From Madurella fahalii (taxonomy: Eukaryota > Ascomycota > Sordariomycetes > Sordariales), in the NCBI GenBank assembly GCA_029876055.1, contig CM056876.1, forward strand, positions 2,914,001-2,978,000: DNA of 64,000 nucleotides. The letters are read 5' to 3'. A program made the position numbers and the translations under genes. Every line of letters starts with the position of its first letter. Position 1 is the first letter of the stretch. The notes beneath the pieces are model-generated. The model worked only from the letters and a program-made list of their open reading frames with translations. It was not told where the DNA came from and did no database searches. Below, in pieces: positions 1-12,241 of the stretch.

Positions 1-1378
1 GAACGCGACCTGGACATCGCAAGCAAGGAAAACGAACGCATCCGCCAAGCGCACCTCGCCAAACGGGACCCCTCCCCTCCGGCTAACAAGCACGAGCTCC
101 TCAACGTCCTCTGCCGGCATGTGCTCCCGCCCGAGGAACTAAACCCGGACCCGGAGCCGGCGACAGACTGGCTCGCCTCCGCCCTCAACCCCATCGCCTT
201 CCTCCCCTTCAGCAAACCAGGCCAGCCACCACCCACGCTGAATGCCCCGCAACCGTCCAAAGATAACAACAACAACAACGACCCGCCACCACCAATCTCC
301 TCCCACCACCCCCTCCCCATGACCGCCTCCGAAAGCCTCCCCTACCTCCGCGTCTTCACCCCGCTGACCTTCACCTCCTCCGTCTCCCCGCTCCCCCGGA
401 CCGCCGCCACTGACCCGCTCCTGCAGCACCACTCCATCACAGCGACCTCGGCCCCGCCGGGCCTCTTCGCGGCGCGCGTCGAGATGACAGTCGACACGGG
501 GACGCTGCGCATCGCCGAGCTGTCGCTGCCCGGGCTCGACCCCAACGCCCGCGCCGAGCTCGGCCCCTTCGTGCGGCAGCTCGTCAGCAAGCCCGCCGCC
601 CCCGCCCCGCACCACGAGGACCAGCCGCCGCGCGGCGTCCTGTCGCACAACGTCAGCGTCCTGTGCTGGGCCATGGGCGAGTGGCTGCGCGTGGCGCTGC
701 AGCGGGCCAAGGTGTGGGGTGTGTTGGAGCGGGAGCTGCGGGAGAAGGAGGGGCTGGCGGGGATGGTGGCCAGGTTGAGGGAGCGGAAGGGGAGGGTAGG
801 GCGGAGCGGGTGGGGGACGGGGAAGAGGAAGAGGAAGAGGAAACGCGGGGAGGGAAATGGGGATGGGGGCTATGAGGATGCGGATGCGGATGCGGATGCG
901 GATGCGGATGCGGATGCGGATGCGGATGCGGATGCGGATGCGGATGCGGATGCAGATAGGGATGGGGAGGAACAGGAAGAGGAGGAGGAGGAGGATCGCG
1001 AGGAGGAGGTGAGATATGAGGCGGCGGATTTGCTGCCCTTTATGGGGCGTATCACGATGGATTTTGAGATCCCGGTGTTGGATGGCGGGAATGAGCGGTC
1101 CACGCTGAGGGTGCAGTGGCGGATCAGGTTTGACTGGACGGGCGAGGCGAGGAGCGAGATTGGGGTGTTGGTGGGGCTGCCGGGGAAGTGTGAGTTGGCT
1201 CTTGTTTTCCTCGCTGATATGGATGTTGCTAACGTGTCTGCCAGGGCATAAATGTGATGAGAGAGGTCAGTTGTCTGGTATTTCTGGGCTGTTTGACGAA
1301 CTCATCCAGGCGGGCGAGGATCCGCTCGATGCTGTCAGGACGGTAGTATGTTTACTTGCCGGGGAACAGAGGGTATGA
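1..1378 (+). CDS. Coiled-coil protein, probably Sos7-like kinetochore protein (5' end outside window)
   Basis: The reading frame is open from base 1, so the start lies upstream; the GTG at 121 is not a real start. One intron (1190-1244, GTGAGT...CTAAC...CCAG) joins the main exon to 1245-1378, giving a C-terminus running LPGKWHKCDERGQLSG to VVCLLAGEQRV and a TGA stop. The beginning is charged and helix-like (ERDLDIASKENERIRQAHLA), as at the end of a coiled coil. A Pro/Ala-rich stretch, a basic KRKRKRKRG patch and an acidic Asp-Ala repeat follow. The C-terminal block (MGRITMDFEIPVLDGG, LRVQWRIRF, then LPGKWH) resembles, from memory, the C-terminal domain of fungal Sos7, a partner of Spc7/KNL1 at the kinetochore. 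That assignment is moderate. The gene structure is firm. Confidence 0.6.
877..954 (+). repeat. GATGCG hexanucleotide minisatellite, about 13 units
   Basis: About thirteen tandem GATGCG units lie in frame in the Sos7-like gene and encode an alternating Asp-Ala tract. A Glu-rich run follows at once. A 6-bp unit changes length without breaking the frame, so allele length probably varies between strains. Confidence 0.9.
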
Positions 1379-1738
1379 CCCAGGCTTACCATGGGCGGCG
1401 TGTCGGGGGTTTTGTTGGGTCAAATGTCTGAATTCGAGATATCCCACGCATACGGAATAAGAAACGCACAACGCATGTTGCTTGTTAGCAAGGCGCGGTG
1501 GCAATCCTCGTGGCTGCACACGTTACCCTGGGCAGACCTGCACTTCAGCGTAACTCCTGCCCGCCACTCCTACCCAATTCGCCGGCACTTCTAGTCGCCA
1601 GATACCCTCAGAGGATCGGACATGATCCAAGCAAACCGGCAGAGCGCATTATTGAAGTTGTACAAGTAAAGAATTGTGGCCATGTACATTGCTCGTCACG
1701 GGCCTGAACATTAGGAATTTGCCCACAAGCCCCCGGCT

Positions 1739-2157
1739 TTAGTCGACATCGACGCCCTTTGCCCTCAGGTCCGCCTTGGCCATTTTGATTTCCTCCATCA
1801 GCTCGGCGTACGCATCGGGTGTGTCGCGGAATGTGAGCATGCCCCAGCCGAGACGGAAGAGCAGCCAGGCGCCGAACGAGACGAGGAACCAAAAGGGGAG
1901 CTGGGTTTTACCGTTGTCAGTTGGATCGGAGCTTGGCTGCGACAGGGGAGAAGATGGATGGAGCATACCACGGGGACAATGTCTTGTTGGATCACGGCCG
2001 GGAGGGGGATGAGCTCGAGGTAAAGAGAGAGGTAGAGCTATTGCGCGCGCGAGCGCGGAGGGCGGGTTAGTATATCATCGCTTCCTCTGGGCAAGATTGG
2101 GCGACATACGGAGCTCACGAGGAGCGCAAGGGAGATGGTTTGCTGTGCGCGCGTCAT
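1739..2157 (-). CDS. DPM3: Dolichol-phosphate mannosyltransferase subunit 3 (DPM3)
   Basis: Three exons: 2110-2157, 1969-2037 and 1739-1900, with introns 2038-2109 and 1901-1968, both GT..AG and in phase. They give a 92-residue protein. It begins MTRAQQTISLALLVSS, has two hydrophobic helices (about residues 7-30 and 40-62), and ends in a charged cytosolic helix with the family's closing pattern (DAYAELMEEIKMAKADL, RAKGVDVD). DPM3 is a small ER-membrane protein that tethers and stabilises the catalytic DPM1. Dol-P-Man synthase makes the mannose donor for N-glycosylation, O-mannosylation and GPI anchors. Length and topology fit the family. The exons are too short to stand out as separate ORFs. 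The 3' end lies about 360 bp from the convergent upstream gene. Confidence 0.87.
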
Positions 2158-3296
2158 GGTGTAGGGTTGGGAGGTGGTTCGTGGCCGGATGCTGCTTGCG
2201 GTCAGTCAATTAGGACTTTTGCGATGGGTCATTGCATGTGGAGCGCTCTGGGACCACAGCGAGCAGAGGGTGGAACTCACGGAGTGCGGATCAGCTGGTT
2301 GAAGACGGGGTGTTGGGAGCAGCGATCGTCGCAGCTTCGAGGACAGGTCACTTTTTGGCCGAGCTCAGAGTTGCCGAGTTCCACGCATCGGAGCGCGTTC
2401 TGGGCCTTGGCAGGGGTAACATGAAGTTAGGGGTTAGGGTTGCCAGAGCATCACTTACACCAGCGAGAAAACAACGTGATGTAACCCCAATATGACCAGT
2501 TGTGTTTACTCTTGTCGAATTTGTTTTACATCGGTAGTACGGTGACGCAATGATAGATCGATCTAGATCTCCCTTTTCTACCCGTGTGATGGCGATACGC
2601 CCTCCCTGATTAGACACTGGACACTTCCTCCACCATGAAGGATGAGCAGTCCCAAGATAGGACTTCTCGACTATCACCGGCAGAAGCTTGATTCTGACCT
2701 ATAAGCCCACATCGCTCTTGGTCAGAACTTGATAGCCTTGATGCGTTCTACCTACGGGGCCCCTTTGGCTTGACTACATGTTGTACGAGATGGATTATCT
2801 GCGAATGTTTGCTCAGGTGAAAGGTCACAGCACGATAAAGGGCAAGAGGTCTGTACAGTACAAGTAGCAGTTATGCTACAACAGCCAGTGTCGAATTAAA
2901 AGTCCAGGGCGAACCTTGAGAAATTCCGTCGTCGGAAGATTTTCTATAAGCACAAACGTGGGTCTATCCTGCCGGGACGTGTCGGTCATTCCGAGGTGTC
3001 CATACCAGCCTAGTAATACATTGTAAATCGAATACTTCTCTCCACCAAGCGCGCTCGTGGGCGGGATATACCAGAACCCCGAGCGCCGCACCCATTACAA
3101 ACCAAGTTTACCCGGCGTGGAGATATGTCGTGGTCGGCCGAAAAACCTCCAAAGCCAAGCCCACCGCCAACAAGCCGACCACAACCGCCAAACCAGCCCA
3201 TCGCGAGACAAACTCCCGCGCGACTCGCCACAACACTAAAGCAACCTGCTCACCGCCATCGTACACCAACCCGGCCAGCCCGACCGCCAGCACTAG
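2158..3296. other. Intergenic region between DPM3 and the LRR gene
   Basis: No ORF here reads as a known protein in any frame. It must hold the DPM3 promoter (right of 2157) and the 3' flank of the LRRC40-like gene. A short GGGGTTAGGGTT run lies near 2430. Base composition is normal for the arm, without the TpA excess of the repeat region. Confidence 0.6.
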
Positions 3297-6200
3297 TCAA
3301 TCCAAATCCTCCAAGTCCCCGTCGTCCCCGTCCCCCTTCCAAGCCCCCATCTCCGCGACCGGCACCCGCCCCCGCAGCCACCTGAGCGTGGCCTCTGTGC
3401 CCCTCTCCAATACATTCCACCTCGGCACGCGGAACCGGTTCCCGCTCACGTCCAACCTCTCTAGCACGCCGCCCAACAGCCCGATCCTCGGATTCAGGTG
3501 CGCAATATCATTGTTCCCCGCATCCACCACCTTCAGACCCTTGATCGACTCCGGGTCCAGGTCCACGAGGTGGTTATTGGATATGAGCAGAACCGTCAGG
3601 TTCGTAAACGCGTCGCGCAGCTGCGTCCCCGCGGGGAGAGCAGCGACCCTATTGAAGCTGACGTCGAGCTTCTCGAGGTTGGGAGCGCGGAGGTGGGTGA
3701 TGAGCGGGCCCAGGCTGGTGATGTGGTTGTGGGAGAGGTTGAGCTCCTTCAGGGCGGGCAGGTCGAGCGTCTCGCTGCCGCTTGCGCCGCCGAGGTACGT
3801 CTCCCCGATGAGCTGGTTGTACGCGAGCGACAGGGCGGTCAACGTCTCGGCGAAAAAGGTGAGCGACTCGGGCAGCGCGGTAAAGAGGTTGTGGTGCAGC
3901 TGGACCTCGTAGATCTTGTGCGTCGTTGCGAGCTTGGAGGATATGACCGGGTGGAGCGAAGACGACTGCGTGTTGGACCGGTCGAGCACGCCGCCCGACT
4001 TTACAGGCCACATTTGTCCAGAGAGTGTTTGGGAGCGAGATCGCGCCGGGGAACCAGGAGCTGAAGTCGGCGGGGTCGCGAAGTCGTCCAGCTCGGAGCG
4101 GCTGTCTTCCTGTTCGTCTTGAGACTTAACATTGTGGCTCACGGGAGCATCCTCGACGCTAGTGGTTGAACCCTGGGCACTTGTGACCTGGACATCCGGC
4201 GTGCTGAGAGCCGGCATTGCCGGCTCGGATTCCTGCTGGACGTCTTCGGGAGGGGGCTGTAGACGCTGAGCAAGAATGGACTTCATCTCATCGGTGTCGA
4301 TGGAGCTAAACTTCTTTTCGCGCAGGGGATTGCCGCTCAGGCGAAGCATTGCCAGATTGTCCATCCGCCCAATCTCAGCGGGGACGACGCGAATGTCATT
4401 GCTCGAGAAATCGACAGACCTCAATTGTCCCAGTGTTGTAAAACCCTCGGGAATGGCGTTGATGTTGTTTTCGTCAGCGACAAGCGTAAGAAGGCTAGTC
4501 CAGCCGCTGATGTTGGGCAATGCCTGGAGGCGGTTCATGGACACGCACAGTTGATGCAAGGCGGGCATCGTGATGGACGTTTCCGGCGAGCAGATATGGA
4601 CCAACTGATTGGACGAGATGTCCAGGGTCTGGAGCGTTGGCAAAGAGCCCACTGAATCCCGGATCAAGGTGCCCCGGAGCTGATTCTTGCGTGCGACCAG
4701 CTCCTTCAAAGGCATCCCAGCTAGAATCTCAAACGGCAAGTCTTCGAGGCTATTCTCGCTGACATTCAGAATGCGAAGACGCGAGAGATTGCCAAAGTTG
4801 GACGGCAATGACGAGATATTGTTGCCGTGGAGGTCCAGAATCTCCAGGTTCTCCAAGTTGCAGAAGCATGGATCGAGAGGCCCATACAGGAGATTCCCCC
4901 CCATTTTCAAATCCTTCAGCGACGTGATTTGGCATAAGACTTCCAGGCTGTTGTTCGCCAGCCGATTTAAAGACTACTAGAGTCAGCCAGATTCTCCACG
5001 AAGCGCGCCATGTGTACGTACCAAATTGAGTGAGGTAAGCAAGGACAGCCGTCTGAGACCCATCGGCAGGGAGACCAGCATGTTCCCGTGTAGATCAAGA
5101 GTCTCGAGGCCGGCAAAGATGTTCCCTTGACTGTCCTCGTCCTCCGCGAGTTCCTGGGGGTCAACATCTGGGAACACCGAGTCACTGATCATCTCCAGCT
5201 CGTTGTCGGCGGCGACGAATCGTGTCAAATCAACGCACTCGGCCCACGCTGCGCCAGGCTTTCCAATCGATTCGAGAGTGTACATGTTGAGAACCTCTGC
5301 GGGAATCTCCCTTAAACCCATCGCGGCAATGTTGAGTCGACCACTCGTCCTTGCGGACTCCAGGCGGCTTTGCAGCACCTTCACCTGAGCTTTGTCATCG
5401 CGGTGTTGGTTGAATGGGTCGTTGGACAGGCCGAAGTCAAACGTATTGTCTGTGGGGATCAATGAGGGTTCCTCTGACACCGATATCGAGTTGGACGAGT
5501 CTTGTTGCGATGCGGCGGCTCGTTTAGCTGCTCTCGCTTTGGCAATCTGCTCCCGCAGAGCTGCTGATGTCTTCCTGTACGCCTGACCAGGCTCGCCAGA
5601 GTCGGCACTGGTAGCCGTACTTGCGGATGCGACTGACGCGCTGGAAGGGTTCGTGCCCTCCTGGGACGTCGCCGATCTCTGCGAGGCTGTAGACGCCTTC
5701 CTTGGGGTTTCTGTAGAAGCCATCTTTCCCAACGCCGACACCGACGGCTTCTTGAACAAACCGTTAACCGACGGCTTTTTGGTTGGCCGCGCGCCCATGG
5801 TCCTGGAGGCAGATTTAGGCACAGCGAGATCATGGGCACGCTTGCCCGGACTGGGCGTCCTCGAGCGCGGGAGCGGAATTGAGTTGGGCGTCTGCGTCCC
5901 GTACATTGAGGCTCGAGCAGGCCTTGCTGGTGTCGTCTTCGCCGGCGTTTGGAAGGAGTGTATGCTGCGTCTATTGCGTAGGGGCTTGCTCTCGATCGTG
6001 GAGAGCGAATTATACGCGCCGATCTGGGATCGAAAATTAGAGATGGTTTCATCCAAGCCGCTGGTAGAACTTGGTCTGCTGCAACCCCTCGACCGCTCAC
6101 TTGATCCGTCCGACTGATGACTGGATCCCGGTCGGGAGTCCCGACTGCTCGGCCGAGAAGACGGTCTCGGTGCTGTGGCTGCCGTATCGTAAAATGAGGC

Positions 6201-6854
6201 GGCGCCTTTCCCTTTGACAGAAGGAGAGGAGGGCAAGCGAGATAACGTCTCGATCGTCCTCTCGGCAAGCGACGGGCGTACCTTGGATGTAGACACCGAG
6301 AAGGGTGCCTCGCTAGTATCATCATCACTCCCGACTACCCCGGAGTCCTCCGGGATAGGCTCCTCTTGAGGCACACCGGCCGCGGAGAGCCATGGTTGCG
6401 AGCTTTGACGCCTGAGCGGACCACAGGTCGCGGAGCTCGACCGAACCCCCTGGGGGGGCTGGCTTCCTCCTCTTGCCAGTCTCGGGGGCTGGGCGGCAGC
6501 GTTTGGCCCAGACCTTGCTGTTCGTGTACTACCCGCCGAGAACTGGCCCGACAATCGGTTCTGTGGCGACGAAACAGCACGCAATGGCGCTGTAGATGGT
6601 TGCGGCCGATTCGACGCTGAAGGGATGGGAGCCAATTGGTCGCGGGAAGGGGTCGACCGAAGCTTTGAGTCTCGCAGGGTATCGGTCCCGGTGCCGGTGG
6701 CGCTACCGGTGCCGGTGATGGCGCCCAGGGATTCCCGAGACGAAGATACTCGGAGAGAGCTAGATCGGGCGATTGGAAGCTTGGAGACTTGAACGGGGAT
6801 CTTTGACGGCCGAGCGGCATTGCTCGGCTTGTTCTGGCGCGGTTCTTCTTCCAT
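3297..6854 (-). CDS. LRRC40-like leucine-rich repeat protein
   Basis: Two exons, 5022-6854 and 3297-4973, joined across a 48-bp intron (4974-5021, GTACGT...TAG). A splice 3 bp earlier would add an in-frame TAG, so the acceptor is fixed. The ATG at 6854 (CAAGATGG context, protein MEEEPRQNK) is the start; the longer reading begins at a GTG. The product is 1169 residues. The first ~500 are Ser/Pro/Arg-rich and disordered. From ARTSGRLNIAAMGLREIPAE onward it is almost entirely LxxLxLxxNxL repeats, broken by an acidic/Ser-rich insert. The C-terminus (GNRFRVPRWNVLERGTEATL, RWLRGRVP) matches the end of animal LRRC40 as I recall it. The domain is a protein-interaction scaffold; its fungal partners are not evident here. 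Confidence 0.85.
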
Positions 6855-8330
6855 CTTGATGAGTAGTAGCTTGGCTGAATTGGCGCGAAGGCTAAGCAAG
6901 AGCTTTACAGCAAGAGTTCCTAGCGCGTCAATGGCGCGAGCAGACACATCAACCCATGCAGAAGACAGAAAAAGAGGGAGAAGAAAGAAAGGTTGAGCAA
7001 AAGATTAATGAAACTGTGTCTGGTCCAGTCGAGCAAAGGAGCTTGGGGCAAAATGCGGATCGACAGGAAAGCTTGACGCGGGCAAAGGATTAGGTGGGGC
7101 CGGAGCAGTGCACTAGCACAGAGCTCGTTTAGCGTCTACCCAGAACTTTGGACGCTGAATTCGCTTATCAGGGCTGCAGTAGTTCCACGAGGGTTCCAGG
7201 CCGTTCTCTGCAGCCTCACTTTGTTTCTCGATTCATCAATCACATAAACTGCAAAGGACACATCTCCTCGAGTCTAACACTCGACTTGTTCGCATGCTCT
7301 TCCCTTTGTCTCTCGCGTGGCAAGCGGCAAATCCACTAAACGAAGAGGTTGAGTAAGCGAGGAAAAGAAAACTCCCACCCCAGGATGCCACTATTGACCG
7401 GTAATTAAACGGCCTGGTCCGAGCCAAGGCCAGAGCATCGCCGAGCCAGCCACGATGTGCGTTAACCCCAAGGTATCCCAGCGAAAAGCGAGACCCGAAG
7501 GGCTGTCATGAGCAAACATGGCCCAAACAAGGGTGATCGAGGGCAATACCGGTATAAAACATAGGATGGCCAAGTATAATACCATTGACTGCTCCTACGA
7601 GCAAGTACCAGGGGGCGATCAAGACGTAGTGTAACGTCGCCCAGCTGCCAAAATCCCATCTCCACCACGCCAGGCGGGCCGCACCCGACCCACCCTCGGA
7701 CCCGCAAAAACGGTCACCAAGTTAGCCAGATCCAGATCCGACAACCAAAGCCAACCATCAAGTCCGGCCCCGGGCTCCGGCCTCCCATCAAGTTCCGGGT
7801 CTCGACCCGGCGCTGAGGCACAGACCGGAAAGGCCCGCCAGTACATGTCGCTTCGGGCGCTTGCACACGGTAAGCAGCGCTAACATTGATTACCCGCTGC
7901 ACCACCCTGGCCCCCGCAGACTGTGAAACATGGCCACCCAAGAATAAGCCGCCCTCCTTCTCCAAAGCTTCCCCAGGTTATGACCTGAGGTACACGGTCA
8001 GCCAAGGATCACACACACACAGACACACTGACAGTACACACAAGGTGTGGCCCCTCCTCCTTAAACTCGGCCAGCATAGCAAGGTAGGATTCGGCCACAG
8101 CCACCCCTATAATCATGCGAGACGTAATTAGTACAGGCATTCCCCCAATTGTGCTCTCTACCTTCTCTGCTTTTGTGTCCCCAGATTTTACACTTTACAC
8201 GTGCCCAGCATTTCCCTCAGGCATCCCTGAGCTACCCAGTCTACTCTGAGGATGCCCTGCATCCGCAGTCTGTAACAAAAGGCAGACCACACCTCGGCGG
8301 TATCAACTGTGGAAAAGGAGCAACCGACCG
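6855..8330. other. Intergenic region, divergent promoters
   Basis: This separates the divergent LRRC40-like gene and the membrane-protein gene. I see no coding frame that reads like a protein. A short CA-rich run (ACACACACACAGACACAC) lies near 8011. Both promoters should be here, but no TATA box or known operator stands out. Confidence 0.6.
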
Positions 8331-9299
8331 ATGAAGCCGGCGCGTACCCTGCTCTTGGCCGTGGCTACGGGTGGAATAGGCATCACTTCGGCGACGGCGC
8401 ACTTCATCACATCTCGGACGACGGCAGCGGCGGCGGCCGCGGTGACGACGGTGGGTCTTTCGTCCCTTCTCCTTGCCCACCACGTGTAGAGATGAAACCG
8501 AATTCCCACTAATACACCAGCCCATCAAGCCCGCACTCGTAGTGCGCAATGGCGGCAACACGAACACAATATCATTCTTAAACCCCCGACAGGCCGAAAG
8601 CTCCCGGCGAGCCACCACTAGAACCTCCCGGCGCAGCCGCACCAGCAGCACCACGAGACCACGAACGTCATCCTCGCGAAACAGTAACAATGATGATGAC
8701 GACGACGACGACGATAATGATAATGGCGGCAGGAGGACAAGTACACGAAGAAGATCCACTACCCGAAGAAGCACCAGGACTACGGCCGCCAGAACCACAT
8801 CGACCGGCAGCAGCAGAAGCAGAAGCAGCACAAACGAACGCACCGCAATCCCCACGCTGACCGCAACCACTTCCCCTTTCCCATCTCCGTCCTCATCCTC
8901 CTCGTCACCCTCATCCCCCCCACCTCCACCATCAGAACCATTAGAGTCAGGAGACGGCGGCGGCAGCGGCCTCTCAGCCGGCGCAGCGGCAGGTATCTCG
9001 GCGGGCGCGGTAGGCGGTCTCGCGGTGCTGGCAGCCGTGGCATTTTTCCTCTGGCGGAAACGGCAAGGCGGCATCCGCGGCGCCGTCGTCACGGCCGACT
9101 ATCCGCAGTCCGTGTCAACCGGTCCAAACGGGTTTGGCGGCGGCGGTGGTGGTGGGCTGCTGAGTCCGAGTTCCGAGATACTAAGTAAGCAGAGCAACGA
9201 GAGTAGTGGAAGTGGGAGTGGAGCAGGAGGCGAGGTGTCGTCGATGTTTGGAATGTCCTCCACCGGGACGATGGCGCTGCCAGCAGGGTATTATGGACA

Positions 9300-9343
<44 letters not shown>

Positions 9344-9696
9344 CGTGGGCACCGAGGGGTGACAACGTGCCTAGGTACATCGCATCCCCGCCACAGCCAA
9401 TCCCCGGACAGCCAACCCCGTCCATGCCCGTCTCCCCCATCAGCACGTACTTCCCCGGCACCGAGCGCCAGTCGCGCGTCTCGTCCTATCAACCACCCTC
9501 GACCGGCACCTCCTCCACAGCAACGGCGGCGGCAGCAGCGAGCCCGGATCTCCCCGCATTCATGATACCTGGGGGCAACAGGTCACGAACGACAAGCTTC
9601 TCCCACATGTCGCAAGTTGGATCACCGACGCGGCCACCGGCACCGTCGATTGGGGCTGTACACGAGACGCCGAGGCAAAGCTATTGGCCACCATGA
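8331..9696 (+). CDS. Single-pass Ser/Thr-rich membrane protein
   Basis: Exon 1 (8331-8450) encodes a signal peptide starting MKPARTLLLAVATGG and ending near ITSATA. Intron 8451-8520 (GTGGGT, CACTAATAC branch, CACCAG) leads into exon 2 (8521-9696). The 431-residue product has a Ser/Thr/Arg-rich low-complexity ectodomain with an Asp run, then a Pro/Ser stretch. One membrane helix follows (AGAAAGISAGAVGGLAVLAA, then VAFFLW) with a basic stop-transfer RKRQ. The cytosolic tail is rich in Gly, Gln, Pro and Ser. This is the layout of fungal wall-stress or mucin-like surface proteins, but no WSC or other named domain is visible, so I give no function. The donor at 8451 is the best phase-0 choice; the first exon is less certain than the rest. 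Confidence 0.7.
9304..9345 (+). repeat. CAG/CAA trinucleotide repeat (polyglutamine)
   Basis: An uninterrupted CAG run with one CAA encodes about 14 Gln in the cytosolic tail of the membrane protein. Length polymorphism between strains is likely. Confidence 0.9.
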
Positions 9697-9841
9697 TCAT
9701 GTATGAGTAGAGCAACGGATGCTTGCGTTTGTAATGAGATACCCAGGTTGTTATAGCAATATCACCACGAAGAACGGCCAGAAGCGGTCTCACACGACTT
9801 GTGTTGCGGTGTGACATCCTTGGCGTGAACCGAGCGACTGC

Positions 9842-12241
9842 TTAGGCCTCCCAGTTTATGTCAAAGAGACCCGCGATCCACGCCTCGGAGTCGTCAGGTT
9901 GGAAGAAGGGCACGTTCAGCCCATCGAGAAACGGCTCCGTCGGCGCGTTCGAACTCAGCGCCGCGCTCTTGTCGATGGCCGCCAGCTCGGCGGCCCAGTT
10001 GCTCTTTATGGTCCGCAGCATCCTGATGAACTTGGAGAACCCGTCCTCCTCAACAGCCAGCCCGCCGTCCAACAGCCGCTGTGCCGCTACCTGTTCGAAC
10101 CCCGTCTTAAGCTGGTCGCAAATGCTGAGCAGGTCGATCTTGTTTCGGACGGCGCGGCGGTCCCACGCCGGATCCTCCAGCACTGATATTCGGTAGAGCG
10201 CCAACATACAGTGGGCCATGTGGCACCAGTACCCAAACGTCATGCCGATGTAGACATAGCTCGGGATCGAAAAATGTCGGTCGAACCAGTCCTTGACGGC
10301 GCTGAGGCAGCCTTCCATGGCTTCGTATCGCTGCAGGTCGGGGATGGTCCCACTGGCCGGAGACTTCGGCTTGGCCAAGGCGGCCTCGTGGATCGCGAGT
10401 TCGGCAAAGGACATGTGGCTAAGGATGATGTCTTGCAACACGTTAGAAAGACAAAGCGGCGTGTTTCTGGGTGTCCGACGTACCGTTTTGCTGCAGGTGG
10501 TGAGGGAGTTGGGTCTTGATGCTCTGCAGTTGCGTTCGGAGTGCCGAGAGGTAGTAGCCCGGAGGATCCGGCGACTGGGACGTCGCGCGAGTCAATTGCT
10601 CGAGGGTGAGTTGGATCTTGACCTGCGCCACGAGCAAGTCATCCCCTTCCCACTCTCTCTTCTGAGAGAGGGATTGCAGAAACTCGTCCATATGTGGCGT
10701 CCAGATTAGCGCATCCAGTCTCTTGAGAGAATGCGAGATCCTACGTGACACGTCAGCCATTCATCAGCGCCCCAGGGTGGCCGTAAGGGGGTGCCACAAC
10801 TTACTGAGATGTCAGGTAAAAACATGTGAGCACGGCTCGTTTCTCTTCAATGGTCTTTTCCCTCGGAGGAGGGTGAAATGACGTCTTCAAACAGGCAGCA
10901 ATATCCGGCTCACCGGGAACCTTGTTCAGGCCGAGATCGTAAACGAGAGACTTGGCTAGTGAAGCCAAGACGGAAAGAATAGGCTTTTCCTTCTTAAGAT
11001 GATAATGGGTCCTGATAGTCACAGACGAGTTAGTCCCCTGCTGCATGAGATTTGGCGGATGAGGCCGCTTACCAGCCCATCATTACCAACAAGCCCAGTA
11101 GGAGATCAAGACTCTTTTCGTGATCAACAACCATCTTCTGAGCCAGGAACTTCCTGACCGCGTCACTCATCACAAGGCGGCGATCCGCATTCTTACAGGT
11201 AATCGTCATGATGTTGAACCACAGGAAGGGGTAGATTTCCCGAAGTCTCTGGGACGTCATGGTTTCGGGAAGGTGTATAAACGGAAGAAAGATGAGTAGA
11301 CACTTGCGGAAAGTCGTCAGATTCTCCTCGGCCTCGAGGGCGGTCGGCTGGTACACGCAGGATGGAATAGATGCTGATTCTAGCGGGGGGGGCGGCGTCG
11401 GCTGCGTGTTAGTCGGTGATTCGAAAGCACTTCCTATGAGTGAGCCGCGGAAGATAGGGGCAGGTCGAAGCTTGCCGGGGGGGCAGTCAGGTTGCTGGCG
11501 AGGCAGGATGGCTGGGATACAGGTTGCCGGACGAGGCGAACTCTCCGCGGTGTGGCTTACGTTCGACGGTGCACTCGTGGTAGGCGTACCAGCAGACACG
11601 TTGCCAGCCGTGTCAGCAGGTGATGGTGGCTTGTCGGCCGGTCCCGCTTGGTGACGGAGTAGTGTGACGAGATCTTCGAGCTTCGCCTCGAGCTGGGCTG
11701 CCCGAGAAACATGGGCCCGCTTGCCATTGCGCTTCCGGGTAGAGACTGAGGGCACACATTCTTTCTTCAACCGATGGCATCTGATCCATTCACTGTTAGC
11801 AACACTTTTGATACGTAGAGGTATAGCTTTGCAAGCGGGCCCTCAGGGGCCAGGGAGTAGAAGTGGATCCCGGCAAGCCGGGCAGGGTTGGATCAGAACC
11901 CGGAACCGGCGCCGGAACCGGAACCGGTGGGGCAGCATGGAGCCGTCCGGGCTATTCGTACAAAAAAGAAGCAAAGTGGATACCCGTGATCCCAGCTCTG
12001 AAGGACAGCCCGGGTCCGGCAAGATTCTTTTGCTGGAGGTTTATATCTTCAGATCTGAGAACCTGAAGGTGCTAGGAAGGATGGCGAGGAAACCGTGCTC
12101 AAGTAGAAGCAGAGCTCACCTTTCACAATCAGCACCATCGGAGCGGTAAATGCACCTGCATTTGGCACGGGCACAATTGGTGCACGCCCGTCCATAAGGA
12201 GCCGGAGTACCATTTGTTGCTACACCCGTGTTGCGCTCCAT
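9842..12241 (-). CDS. Zn2Cys6 transcription factor with fungal middle-homology region
   Basis: Five exons: 12120-12241, 11073-11780, 10805-11011, 10484-10740 and 9842-10431. All introns are GT..AG and in phase (339, 61, 64 and 52 bp), giving 627 residues from the ATG at 12241. The zinc cluster is perfect: Cys20-x2-Cys23-x6-Cys30-x8-Cys39-x2-Cys42-x6-Cys49. It is split by intron 1 and followed by a basic linker and a short coiled coil (HVSRAAQLEAKLEDLVTLL). A Pro/Ser-rich stretch leads to the helical regulatory region (LVMMGWTHYHLKKEKP, SHSLKRLDALIWTPHMDEF). Such proteins bind CGG half-sites in the nucleus. It is divergent from a dead MFS pump and near a dead methyltransferase, so it may once have been a pathway regulator. 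Its 3' end lies 145 bp from the convergent membrane-protein gene. Intron 1 is unusually long and holds a GGAACCG-type repeat. Confidence 0.9.

Noticed and set aside
139..1103. Long minus-strand ORFs opposite the first gene (Gly/Val-rich and poly-Ser/Ala readings)
   Set aside because: They are shadows of a GC-rich coding exon and of the GATGCG repeat; the plus frame continues across an in-phase intron into a conserved C-terminus.
3108..3293. Short hydrophobic minus-strand ORF just past the LRR gene stop
   Set aside because: It lies in the 3' flank, has no family resemblance or promoter, and the overlapping plus ORFs (3125-3912) are antisense to LRR coding sequence.
6855..6947. N-terminal extension of the LRRC40-like protein
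   Set aside because: The longer reading begins at a GTG; the ATG at 6854 has a good context and starts the first plausible protein sequence.
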